Positions 51,338-63,300 of a DNA stretch of 64,000 bases are shown here, piece by piece; positions within the stretch are counted from its first letter, which is position 1, and each line of letters opens with the position of its first letter. The notes under the pieces are model-generated. The model was not told the DNA's origin, did not search any database, and saw only the letters and a program-made list of their open reading frames with translations. Source of the stretch: Hydractinia symbiolongicarpus (lineage: Eukaryota > Cnidaria > Hydrozoa > Anthoathecata > Hydractiniidae); the NCBI RefSeq assembly GCF_029227915.1, contig NC_079886.1, positions 12,733,501 through 12,797,500 of the forward strand, given 5' to 3'. The translations under genes were made by a program, and so were the position numbers.

Positions 51338-53550
51338 TATTCCTTCCAATCTCAATGCACTACAACGTTCCAAGTGGTTTTCCTCAGCGCTGTGGCCTTA
51401 GAACTCTCTTAACTATGTGCACAGTCCTATAAAGGCCGTAATATGACCTTTTGCGGTCTAATAATGGCTTCACACGTAAATCACGTGGTTTCACCTGCCT
51501 GCACTAGTTACCATTGGACTTGTCGTTCCAGTCTCAATGCGCTATCACGTCCCAAGTCGTTTTCATTAGCGCCGCTGCCTTACAACACTCCTAACTACGT
51601 GCACAGTCCTATAAAGGCTACAATATGGCCTTTTGCAGTCTAATAAAACCTCGCACGTCAATCACGCGGTTTCACCTGTCTGCGCAGGTAACCATTGGAC
51701 TAGTCCTTCCATTCTCAATGCGCTACAACGTCCCAAGTCGTTTTTGTTAGCGCCGCTGCCTTACAACACTCTTAACAGCGTGCACAGTCCTATAAAGGCT
51801 GTAATATGGCCTTTTGCAGTCTAATAAAGGCCTTGCACGTAAATCACGTGGTTTCACCTGCCTGCGCAGGTTACCATTGGACTATTCCTTCCAGTCTCAA
51901 TGCACTACAACGTTCCAAGTGGTTTTCCTCAGCGCTGTGGCCTTAGAACTCTCTTAACTATGTGCACAGTCCTAAAAAGGCCGTAATATGGGTTTTTGCA
52001 GTCTAATAAAGGCTTCACACGTAAATCACGTGTTTTCACCTGCCTGCGCAGGTTACCATTGGACTTGTCGTTCCAGTCTCAATGCTCTACCGCGTCCCAA
52101 GTTGTTTTCATTAGCGCCGTTGCCTTAAACACTCTTAACTACGTGCACAGTCATATAAAGGCTGTAATATGGCCTTGTGCAGTCTAATAAAAGCTTCACA
52201 CGTAAATCACGTGGTTTCACCTGCCTGCGCAGGTTACCATTGACTAGTCCTTCCAGTCTCAATGCGCAACAACGTCCCTAGTCGTTTTCATTGGCGAAGT
52301 TGCCCTAGAACACTCTTAACTACGTGAATCGTCCTATAAAGGCTGTAATATGGCCTTTTGCAATCTAGTAAAAGCCTCGCACGTAAATCACGTGGTTTCA
52401 CCTGCCTGCGCAGGTTACCATTGGACTAGTCCTTCCAGTCTTAATGCGCTACAACGTCCCAAGTCGTTTTCATTAGCGCCGTTGCCTTAGAACACTCCTA
52501 ACTACGTGAACAGTCAAATAAAGGCTGTAATATGGCCTTTTACAGTCTAATAAAGGCTTCACACGTAAATCACGTGGTTTCACCTGCCTGCGAAGGTTAC
52601 CATTGGACTAGCTGTTCCAGTCTCAATGCGCTCCAACGTCCCAAGTTGTTTTCATTGGCGCTGTTGCCTTACAACACTCTTAACTACGTGCACAGTCCTA
52701 TAAAGGCTGTAATATGGCCTTTTGGAGTCTAATAAAGGCCTCACACGTAAATCACGTGGTTTCACCTTTCTGCGCAGGTTACCATTGGCCTAGTCCTTCC
52801 AGTCTCAATGCGCTACAAGGCCCTAGTCGTTTTCATTGCCGAATTTGCCTTACAACACTCTTAACTACGTGCACAGTGCTATAAAGGCTGTAATATAGCC
52901 TTTTGCAGTATAATAAAGGCTTCACACGTAAATCACGTGGTTTCACCTGCCTGCGCAAGTTTCGATTGCACTAGACGCTCCAGTCTCAATGCGCTACAAC
53001 GTTCAAAGTCGTTTTCATTGGCGCCGTTGCCTTAGAACATTCTTAACTACGTGCACAGTCCAATAAAGGGTGTAATATAGCCTTTTGCAGTCTAATAAAG
53101 TCCTCACACGAAAATCACGTGCTTCCATCTGCCTGTGCAGGTTACCATTGGCCTAGTCCTTTCAGTCTCAATGCACTACAACGTCCCAAGTTGTTTTCCT
53201 TATCGCCGTCGCTTTAGAACACTCTTAACTACGTGCATCTTCCTCTAAAGGCTGTAATATGGCCTTTTGCAGTCTAATAAAGGCCTCATACGTAATTAAC
53301 GTGGTTCCATCTGCCTGTGCAGGTTACCATTGCACTGTTCTTTCCAGTCTCACGCGCTACCACGTCCCAAGTCGTTTTCATTAGCGCCATTGCCTTACAA
53401 CACTCTTAACTACGTGCACAGTCCAATAAAGGGTGTATAGCCTTTTGCAGTCTAATAAAGGCCTCACACGTAAATCACGTGGTTCCATCCGCCTGTGCAG
53501 GTTACCATTGGCCTAATCCTTCCAGTCTCAATGCACTACAACGTCCCAAG
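50860..53550 (+). repeat. Duplicated block, copy 1 (partner 57,033-59,909)
   Basis: Aligns at an offset of 6173-6174 bp to about 52,190 and 6356-6357 bp after it. The change is one extra E monomer in copy 2. Shared private marks are TCTAATGAAGGC, CTAATAATGGC, TAACAGCGTGC, ATGGGTTTTTGC, GCCTTGTGCAG, TTTTACAGTC and the divergent N monomer with GTAATTAACG. Confidence 0.8.
53265..53442 (+). repeat. Divergent monomer subfamily N, 178 bp
   Basis: One of the shortest and most diverged units: CATACGTAATTAACGTGG replaces the usual CACGTAAATCACGTGG, CATTGCACTGTTCTTTCC replaces the GGACTA region, CTCACGCGC is short, and the tail GGGTGTATAGCC lacks 3 bp. A near-identical copy lies at about 59,622-59,799, in the duplicated block. 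Confidence 0.75.
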
Positions 53551-54117
53551 TGGTTTTCCTCAGCGCTGTGGCCTTAGAACTCTCTTAACTATGTGCACAG
53601 TCCAATAAAGGCCGTAATATGGCCTTTTGCAGTCTAATAAAGGCTTCACACGTAAATCACGTGGTTTCACCTGCCTGCGCAGGTTACCATTGACTAGTCC
53701 TCCCAGTCTCAATGCGCTACAACGTCCCTAGTCGTTTTCATTGGCGAAGTTGCCTTAGAACACTCTTAACTACGTGAATCGTCCTATAAAGGCTGTAATA
53801 TGGCCTTTTGCAGTCTAATAAAGGCCTCACACGTAAATCACGTGGTTTCATCTGCCTGCGCAGGTAACCATTGGACTAGTCCTTCCAGTCTCAATGCGCT
53901 ACAACGTCCCAAGTCGTTTTCATTAGCGCTGTTGCCTTACAACACTCTTAACTACGTGCACAGTCCAATAAAGGGTGTATAGCCATTTGCAGTCTAATAA
54001 AGGCCTCACACGTAAATCACGTGGTTTCACCTGCCTGCGCAGGTTACCATTGGACTAGTCCTTCCAGTCTCAATGCGCTACAACGTCCCAAGTCGTTTTC
54101 TTTAGCGCCATGGCCTT

Positions 54118-55510
54118 AGAACACTCTTAACTACGTGCACAGTCCTATAAAGACCGTAATATACCTTTTTGCAGTCCAATAAAGGCTGCACACGTAAATC
54201 ACGCGGTTTCAGCTGCCTGCACTAGTTACCATTGGACTAGTCCTTCCATTCCCAATGCGCTACAACGTCCCAAGTCGTTTTTATTAGCGCCGCTGCCTTA
54301 CAACACTCTTAACTGCGTGCACAGTCCTATAAAGGCTGTAATATGGCCTTTTGCAGTCTAATAAAGGCCTTGCACGTAAATCAAGTGGTTTCACCTGCCT
54401 GCGCAGGTTATTATTGGACTATTCCTTCCAGTCTCAATGCACTACAACGTTCCAAGTGGTTTTCCTCAGCGCTGTGGCCTTAGAACTCTCTTAACTATGT
54501 GCACAGTCCTATAAAGGCCGTAATATGGCTTTTTGCAGTCTAATAAAGGCTTCACACGTAAATCACGTGTTTTCACCTGCCTGCGCAGGTTACCATTGAC
54601 TAGTCCTTCCAGTCTCAATGCGCTACAACGTCCCAAGTCGTTTTCATTAGCGCTGTTTCCTTAGAACACTCTTAACAACTTGCACAGTCATATAAAGGTT
54701 GTAATATGGTTTTTTGCAGTCTAATAAAAGCCTCACACGTAAATCACGTGGTTTCACCTGCCTGCGCAGGTTACCATTGGACTTGTCGTTCCAGTCTCAA
54801 TTCGCTACCACGTCCCAAGTTGTTTTCATTAGCGCCGTTGCCTTAGAACACTCTTAACTACGTGCACAGTCCTATAAAGACCGTAATATACCTTTTTGCA
54901 GTCCAATAAAGGCCGCACACGTAAATCACGCGGTTTCAGCTGCCTGCACTAGTTACCATTGGACTAGTCCTTCCATTCCCAATGCGCTACAACGTCCCAA
55001 GTCGTTTTTATTAGCGCCGCTGCCTTACAACACTCTTAACTGCGTGCACAGTCCTATAAAGGCTGTAATATGGCCTTTTGCAGTCTAATAAAGGCCTTGC
55101 ACGTAAATCAAGTGGTTTCACCTGCCTGCGCAGGTTATTATTGGACTATTCCTTCCAGTCTCAATGCACTACAACGTTCCAAGTGGTTTTCCTCAGCGCT
55201 GTGGCCTTAGAACTCTCTTAACTATGTGCACAGTCCTATAAAGGCCGTAATATGGCTTTTTGCAGTCTAATAAAGGCTTCACACGTAAATCACGTGTTTT
55301 CACCTGCCTGCGCAGGTTACCATTGACTAGTCCTTCCAGTCTCAATGCGCTACAACGTCCCAAGTCGTTTTCATTAGCGCTGTTTCCTTAGAACACTCTT
55401 AACAACTTGCACAGTCATATAAAGGTTGTAATATGGTTTTTTGCAGTCTAATAAAAGCCTCACACGTAAATCACGTGGTTTCACCTGCCTGCGCAGGTTA
55501 CCATTGGACT
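54118..55510 (+). repeat. 727-bp tandem duplication (four monomers)
   Basis: The segment 54,118-54,783 recurs at 54,845-55,510. The rare GCAGGTTATTATTGG (54,403 and 55,130), AATCAAGTGG, CGCTGTTTCC, TAACAACTTGC and TATGGTTTTTTGC occur in both. The order is J/K, L, M/A, M head. Confidence 0.85.
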
Positions 55511-57032
55511 ATTCCTTCCAGTCTCAATGCACTACAACGTTCCAAGTGGTTTTCCACAGCGCTGTGGCCTTAGAACTCTCTTAACTATGTGCACAGTCCT
55601 ATAAAGGCCGTAATATGGCTTTTTGCAGTCTAATAAAGGCTTCACACGTAAATCGCGTGGTTCCATCTGCCTGCGCAGGTTACCATTAGACTATTCCTTC
55701 CAGTCTCAATGCGCTACAACGTCCCAAGTCGTTTTCATTAGCGCGGCTGCATTATAACACTCTTAACTACGTGCACAGTCCTATAAAGGCTGTAACATGG
55801 CCTTTTGCAGTCTAATAAAGGCCTTGCACGTAAATCACGTGGTTTCACCTGCCTGCGCAGGTTACCATTGGACTATTCCTTCCAGTCTCAATGCACTATA
55901 ACGTTCCAAGTGGTTTTCCTCAGCGCTGTGGCCTTAGAACTCTCTTAACTATGTGCACAGTCCTATAAAGGCCGTAATATGGCTTTTTGCAGTCTAATAA
56001 AGGCTTCACACGTAAATCACGTGTTTTCACCTGCCTGCGCAGGTTACCATTGGACTTGTCGTTCCAGTCTCAATGCGCTACCACGTCCCAAGTTGTTTTC
56101 ATTAGCGCCGTTGCCTTAGAACACTCTTAACTACGTGCACAGTCATATAAAGGTTGTAATATGGCTTTTTGCAGTCTAATGAAAGCCTCACACGTAAATC
56201 ACGTGGTTCCATCTGCCTGCGCAGGTTACCATTGGACTATTCCTGCCAGTCTCAATGCGCTACAACGTCCCAAGTCGTTTTCATTAGCGCTGTTTCCTTA
56301 GAACACTCTTAACAACTTGCACAGTCATATAAAGGTTGTAATATGGTTTTTTGCAGTCTAATAAAGGCTTCACACGTAAATCACGTGTTTTCACCTGCCT
56401 GCGCAGGTTACCATTGGACTTGTCGTTCCAGTCTCAATGCGCTACCACGTCCCAAGTTGTTTTCATTAGCGCCGTTGCCTTACAACACTCTTAACTACGT
56501 GCACAGTCATATAAAGGCTGTAATATGGCCTTTTGCAGTCTAATAAAAGCCTCACACGTAAATCGCGTGGTTCCATCTGCCTGCGCAGGTTACCATTGGA
56601 CTATTCATTCCAGTCTCAATGCGTTACAACGTCCCAAGTCGTTTTCATTAGCGCGGCTGCCTTACAACACTCTTAACTACGTGCACAGTCCTATAAAGGC
56701 TGTAACATGGCCTTTTGCAGTCTAATAAAGGCCTTGCACGTAAATCACGTGGTTTCACCTGCCTGTGCAGGTTACCATTGGACTATTCCTTCCAGTCTCA
56801 ATGCACTACAACGTTCCAAGTGGTTTTCCTCAGCGCTGTGGCCTTAGAACTCTCTTAACTATGTGCACAGTCCTATAAAGGCCGTAATATGGCTTTTTGC
56901 AGTCTAATAAAGGCTTCACACGTAAATCACGTGTTTTCACCTGCCTGCGCAGGTTACCATTGGACTTGTCGTTCCAGTCTCAATGCGCTACCACGTCCCA
57001 AGTTGTTTTCATTAGCGCCGTTGCCTTAGAAC

Positions 57033-59909
57033 ACTCTTAACTACGTGCACAGTCATATAAAGGCTGTAATATGGCCTTTTGCAGTCTAATAAAAGCCTCA
57101 GACGTAAATCGCGTGGTTCCATCTGCCTGCACAGGTTACCATTAGACTATTCCTTCCAGTCTCATTGCACTACAACGTTCCAAGTGGTTTTCCTCAGCGC
57201 TGTGGCCTTAGAACTCTCTTAACTATGTGCACAGTCCAATAAAGGCCGTAATATGGCCTTTTGCAGTCTAATGAAGGCTTCACACGTAAATCACGTGGTT
57301 TCACCTGCCTGCGCAGGTTACCATTGACTAGTCCTTCCAGTCTCAATGCGCTACAACGTCCCAAGTCGTTTTCATTAGCGCTGTTGCCTTAGAACACTCT
57401 TAACAACGTGCACAGTCATATAAAGGTTGTAATATGGCTTTTTGCAGTCTAATAAAAGCCTCACACGTAAATCACGTGGTTCCATCTGCTTGCGCAGGTT
57501 ACCATTGGACTATTCCTTCCAATCTCAATGCACTACAACGTTCCAAGTGGTTTTCCTCAGCGCTGTGGCCTTAGAACTCTCTTAACTATGTGCACAGTCC
57601 TATAAAAGCCGTAATATGGCCTTTTGCAGTCTAATAATGGCTTCACACGTAAATCACGTGGTTTCACCTGCCTGCACTAGTTACTATTGGACTTGTCGTT
57701 CCAGTCTCAATGCGCTATCACGTCCCAAGTCGTTTTCATTAGCGCCGCTGCCTTACAACACTCCTAACTACGTGCACAGTCCTATAAAGGCTGCAATATG
57801 GCCTTTTGCAGTCTAATAAAAACCTCGCACGTCAATCACGCGGTTTCACCTGTCTGCGCAGGTAACCATTGGACTAGTCCTTCCATTCTCAATGCGCTAC
57901 AACGTCCCAAGTCGTTTTTGTTAGCGCCGCTGCCTTACAACACTCTTAACAGCGTGCACAGTCCTATAAAGGCTGTAATATCGCCTTTTGCAGTCTAATA
58001 AAGGCCTTGCACGTAAATCACGTGGTTTCAACTCCCTGCGCAGGTTACCATTGGACTATTCCTTCCAGTCTCATTGCACTACAACGTTCCAAGTGGTTTT
58101 CCTCAGCGCTGTGGCCTTAGAACTCTCTTAACTATGTGCACAGTCCTATAAAGGCCGTAATATGGGTTTTTGCAGTCTAATAAAGGCTTCACACGTAAAT
58201 CACGTGTTTTCACCTGCCTGCGCAGGTTACCATTGGACTTGTCGTTCCAGTCTCAATGCTCTACCACGTCCCAAGTTGTTTTCATTAGCGCCGTTGCCTT
58301 AAACACTCTTAACTACGTGCACAGTCATATAAAGGCTGTAATATGGCCTTGTGCAGTCTAATAAAAGCCTCACACGTAAATCGCGTGGTTCCAACTGCCT
58401 GCGCAGGTTACCATTGGACTATTCCTTCCAGTCTTATTCCACTACAACGTTCCAAGTGGTTTTCCTCAGCGCTGTGGCCTTAGAACTCTCTTAACTATGT
58501 GGACAGTCCAATAAAGGCCGTAATATGGCCTTTTGCAGTCTAATAAAGGCTTCACACGTAAATCACGTGGTTTCACCTGCCTGCGCAGGTTGCCATTGAC
58601 TAGTCCTTCCAGTCTCAATGCGCTACAACGTCCCTAGTCGTTTTCATTGGCGAAGTTGCCTTAGAACACTCTTAACTACGTGAATCGTCCTATAAAGGCT
58701 GTAATATGGCCTTTTGCAATCTAGTAAAAGCCTCGCACGTAAATCACGTGGTTTCACCTGCCTGCGCAGGTTACCATTGGACTAGTCCTTCCAGTCTTAA
58801 TGCGCTACAACGTCCCAAGTCGTTTTCATTAGCGCCGTTGCCTTAGAACACTCCTAACTACGTGAACAGTCAAATAAAGGCTGTAATATGGCCTTTTACA
58901 GTCTAATAAAGGCTTCACACGTAAATCACGTGGTTTCACCTGCCTGCAAAGGTTACCATTGGACTAGCCGTTCCAGTCTCAATGCGCTCCAACGTCCCAA
59001 GTTGTTTTCATTAGCGCCGTTGCCTTACAACACTCTTAACTACGTGCACAGTCCTATAAAGGCTGTAATATGGCCTTTTGGAGTCTAATAAAGGCCTCAC
59101 ACGTAAATCACGTGGTTTCACCTTTCTGCGCAGGTTACCATTGGCCTAGTCCTTCCAGTCTCAATGCGCTACAACGTCCCTAGTCGTTTTCATTGCCGAA
59201 TTTGCCTTACAACACTCTTAACTACGCGCACAGTGCTATAAAGGCTGTAATATAGCCTTTTGCAGTCTAATAAAGGCTTCACACGTAAATCACGTGGTTT
59301 CACCTGCCTGCGCAAGTTTCCATTGCACTAGACGCTCCAGTCTCAATGCGCTACAACGGTCAAAGTCGTTTTCATTGGCGCCGTTGCCTTAGAACATTCT
59401 TAACTACGTGCACAGTCCAATAAAGGGTGTAATATAGCCTTTTGCAGTCTAATAAAGTCCTCACACGAAAATCACGTGCTTCCATCTGCCTGTGCAGGTT
59501 ACCATTGGCCTAGTCCTTTCAGTCTCAATGCACTACAACGTCCCAAGTCGTTTTCCTTATCGCAGTCGCTTTAGAACACTCTTAACTACGTGCATCGTCC
59601 TCTAAAGGCTGTAATATGGCCTTTTGCAGTCTAATAAAGGCCTCATACGTAATTAACGTGGTTCCATCTGCCTGTGCAGGTTACCATTGCACTGTTCTTT
59701 CCAGTCTCACGCGCTACCACGTCCCAAGTCGTTTTCATTAGCGCCATTGCCTTACAACACTCTTAACTACGTGCACAGTCCAATAAAGGGTGTATAGCCT
59801 TTTGCAGTCTAATAAAGGCCTCACACGTAAATCACGTGGTTCCATCCGCCTGTGCAGGTTACCATTGGCCTAATCCTTCCAGTCTCAATGCACTACAACG
59901 TCCCAAGTC
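57033..59909 (+). repeat. Duplicated block, copy 2 (partner 50,860-53,550)
   Basis: Partner of the 50.9-53.5 kb block, with one additional E monomer near 58.37-58.55 kb. In copy 1 the corresponding unit (near 52,180) is a hybrid of an E head (TAATAAAAGC) and an A body. After 59,909 the sequence continues as O while copy 1 switches to an E tail. Confidence 0.8.
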
Positions 59910-59981
59910 ATTTTCCTTAGCGCCGTCGCTTTAGAACACTCTTAACTACGTGAATCGTCCTGTAAGGGATGCAATATGGCC
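59800..59981 (+). repeat. Monomer subfamily O (reference copy)
   Basis: A 182-bp unit with GGTTCCATCCGCCTGTGCAGG, GGCCTAATCC, GTCCCAAGTCATTTTCC then CGCCGTCGCTTTAG, and the tail GTGAATCGTCCTGTAAGG. Relatives occur near 2740, 3830, 26,010, 30,740 and 35,650. It often follows a shortened GGGTGTATAGCC tail. Confidence 0.7.
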
Positions 59982-60163
59982 TTTTGCAATCTAGTAAAAG
60001 CCTCGCACGTAAATCACGTGGTTTCACCTGCTTGCGCAGGTTACCATTGGACTAGTCCTTCCAGTCTCAATGCGCTACAACGTCCCAAGTCGTTTTCATT
60101 AGTGCCGTTGTCTTACAACACTCTTAACTACGTGCACAGTCCTATAAAGGCTGTAATATGGCC

Positions 60164-60345
60164 TTTTGGTGTCTCATAAAAACCTCGGACGAAAATCACG
60201 TTGTTTCACCTGCCTGAGCAGGTTGCTATTGGACTGTTCCTTCCAGTCTCGATGCACTACAACGTTCCAAGTGGTTTCAATAAGCGGCGTGGCCTTAGAA
60301 CACTCTTAACTACGTGCACAGTCCTGTAACGACCGTAATATACCT
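60164..60345 (+). repeat. Diverged single monomer
   Basis: A 182-bp unit with many private changes: TTTTGGTGTCTCATAAAAACC, GGACGAAAATCACGTTG, CCTGAGCAGGTTGCTATTGG, GTGGTTTCAATAAGCGGCG and the tail CCTGTAACGACCG. No second copy with all these changes was seen. The CCTGTAACGACCG tail recurs near 47,070. Confidence 0.7.
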
Positions 60346-63300
60346 TTTTGCAGTCCAACAAAGTCTGCACACGTAAATCACGTGGTTTCACCTGCTTGCG
60401 CAGGTTACCATTGGACTATTCCTTCCAGTCTCATTGCACTACAACGTTCCAAGAGGTTTTCCTCAGCGCTGTGGCCTTAGAACTCTCTTAACTATGTGCA
60501 CAGTCCTATAAAGGCTGTAATATGGCCTTTTGCAGTCTAATAAAAGCCTCACACGTAAATCGCGTGGTTTCATCTGCCTGCGCAGGTTACCATTGGACTA
60601 TTCCTTCCAGTCTCATTGCACTACAACGTTCCAAGTGGTTTTCCTCAGCGCTGTGGCCTTAGAACTCTCTTAACTATGTGCACAGTCCAATAAAGGCCGT
60701 AATATGGCCTTTTGCAGTCTAATAAAGGCTTCACACGTAAATCACGTGGTTTCACCTGCCTGTGCAGGTTACCATTGACTAGTCCTTCCAGTCTCAATGC
60801 GCTACAACGTCCCTAGTCGTTTTCATTAGCGCTGTTTCCTTAGAACACTCTTAACAACTTGCACAGTCATATAAAGGTTGTAATATGGTTTTTTGCAGTC
60901 TAATAAAAGCCTCACACGTAAATCACGTGGTTCTATCTGCCTGCGCAGGTTACCATTGGACTGTTCCTTCTAGTCTCGATGCACTACAACGTTCCAAGTG
61001 GTTTTCTTTAGCGCCATGGCCTTAGAACACTCTTAACTACGTGCACAGTCCTATAAAAACCGTAATATACCTTTTTACAGTCTAATAAAAACCTCGCACG
61101 TCAATCACGTGGTTTCACCTACCTGCGCAGGTTACCATTGGACTATTCCTTCCAGTCTCAATGCACTACAACGTTCCAAGTGGTTTTCCTCAGCGCTGTG
61201 GCCTTAGAACTCTCTTAACTATGTGCACAGTCCTATAAAGGCCGTAATATGGCTTTTTGCAGTCTAATAAAGGCTTCACACGTAAATCACGTGTTTTCAC
61301 CTGCCTGCGCAGGTTACCATTGGACTTGTCGTTCCAGTCTCAATGCGCTACCACGTCCCAAGTTGTTTTCATTAGCGCCGTTGACTTAGAACACTCTTAA
61401 CTACGTGCACAGTCATATAAAGGCTGTAATATGGCCTTTTGCAGTCTAATAAAAGCCTCACACGTAAATCGCGTGGTTCCATCTGCCTGCGCAGGTTACC
61501 ATTGGACTATTCCTTCCAGTCTCAATGCGCTACAACGTCCCAAGTCGTTTTCATTAGCGCGGCTGCCTTACAACACTCTTAACTACGTGCACAGTCCTAT
61601 AAAGGCTGTAACATGGCCTTTTGCAGTCTAATAAAGGCCTTGCACGTAAATCACGTGGTTTCACCTGCCTGCGCAGGTTACCATTGGACTATTCCTTCCA
61701 GTCTCAATGCACTACAACGTTCCAAGTGGTTTTCCTCAGCGCTGTGGCCTTAGAACTCTCTTAACTATGTGCACAGTCCTATAAAGGCCGTAATATGGCT
61801 TTTTGCAGTCTAATAAAGGCTTCACACGTAAATCACGTGTTTTCACCTGCCTGCGCAGGTTACCATTGGACTTGTCGTTCCAGTCTCAATGCGCTACCAC
61901 GTCCCAAGTTGTTTTCATTAGCGCCGTTGCCTTAGAACACTCTTAACTACGTGCACAGTCATATAAAGGTTGTAATATGGCTTTTTGCAGTCTAATAAAA
62001 GCCTCACACGTAAATCACGTGGTTCCATCTGCCTGCGCAGGTTACCATTGGACTATTCCTGCCAGTCTCAATGCACTACAACGTTCCAAGTGGTTTTCCT
62101 CAGCGCTGTGGCCTTACAACACTCTTAACTACGTGCACAGTCACATAAAGGCTGTAATATGGCCTTTTGCAGTCTAATAAAAGCCTCACACGTAAATCGC
62201 GTGGTTCCATCTGCCTGCACAGGTTACCATTGGACTATTCCTTCCAGTCTCATTGCACTACAACGTTCCAAGTGGTTTTCCTCAGCGCTGTGGCCTTAGA
62301 ACTCTCTTAACTATGTGCACAGTCCAATAAAGGCCGTAATATGGCCTTTTGCAGTCTAATAAAGGCTTCACACGTAAATCACGTGGTTTCACCTGCATGT
62401 GCAGGTTACCATTGACTAGTCCTTCCAGTCTCAATGCGCTACAACGTCCCAAGTCGTTTTCTTTAGCGCTGTTGCCTTAGAACACTCTTAACAACGTGCA
62501 CAGTCATATAAAGGTTGTATATGGCTTTTTGCAGTCTAATAAAAGCCTCACACGTAAATCACGTGGTTCCATCTGCCTGCGCAGGTTACCATTGGACTGT
62601 TCTTTCCAGTCTCATGCGCTACCACGTCCAAAGTCGTTTTCATTAGCGCCATTGCCTTACAACACTCTTCACTACGTGCACAGTCCAATAAAGGGTGTAT
62701 AGCCATTTGCAGTCTAATAAAGGCCTCACACGTAAATCACGTGGTTCCATCTGCCTGCGCAGGTTACCATTGGACTATTCCTGCCAGTCTCAATGCACTA
62801 CAACGTTCCAAGTGGTTTTCCTCCGCGCTGTGGCCTTACAACACTCTTAACTACGTGCACAGTCCTATAAAGGCTGTAATATGGCCTTTTGAAGTCTAAC
62901 AAAAGCCTCACACGTAAATCTCGTGGTTCCATCTGCCTGCGAAGGTTACCATTGGACTGTTCCTTCTAGTCTCGATGCACTACAACGTTCCAAGTGGTTT
63001 TCTTTAGCACATGGCCTTAGAACACTCTTAACTACGTGCACAGTCCTATAAAGACCGTAATATACCTTTTTGCAGTCCAATAAAGGCCGCACACGTAAAT
63101 CACGCGGTTTCAGCTGCCTGCACTGGTTACCATTGGACTAGTCCTTCCATTCTCAATGCGCTACAACGTCCCAAGTCGTTTTTATTAGCGCCGCTGCCTT
63201 ACAACACTCTTAACTGCGTGCACAGTCCTATAAAGGCTGTAATATGGCCTTTTGCAGTCTAACAAAAGCCTCACACGTAAATCTCGTGGTTCCATCTGCC

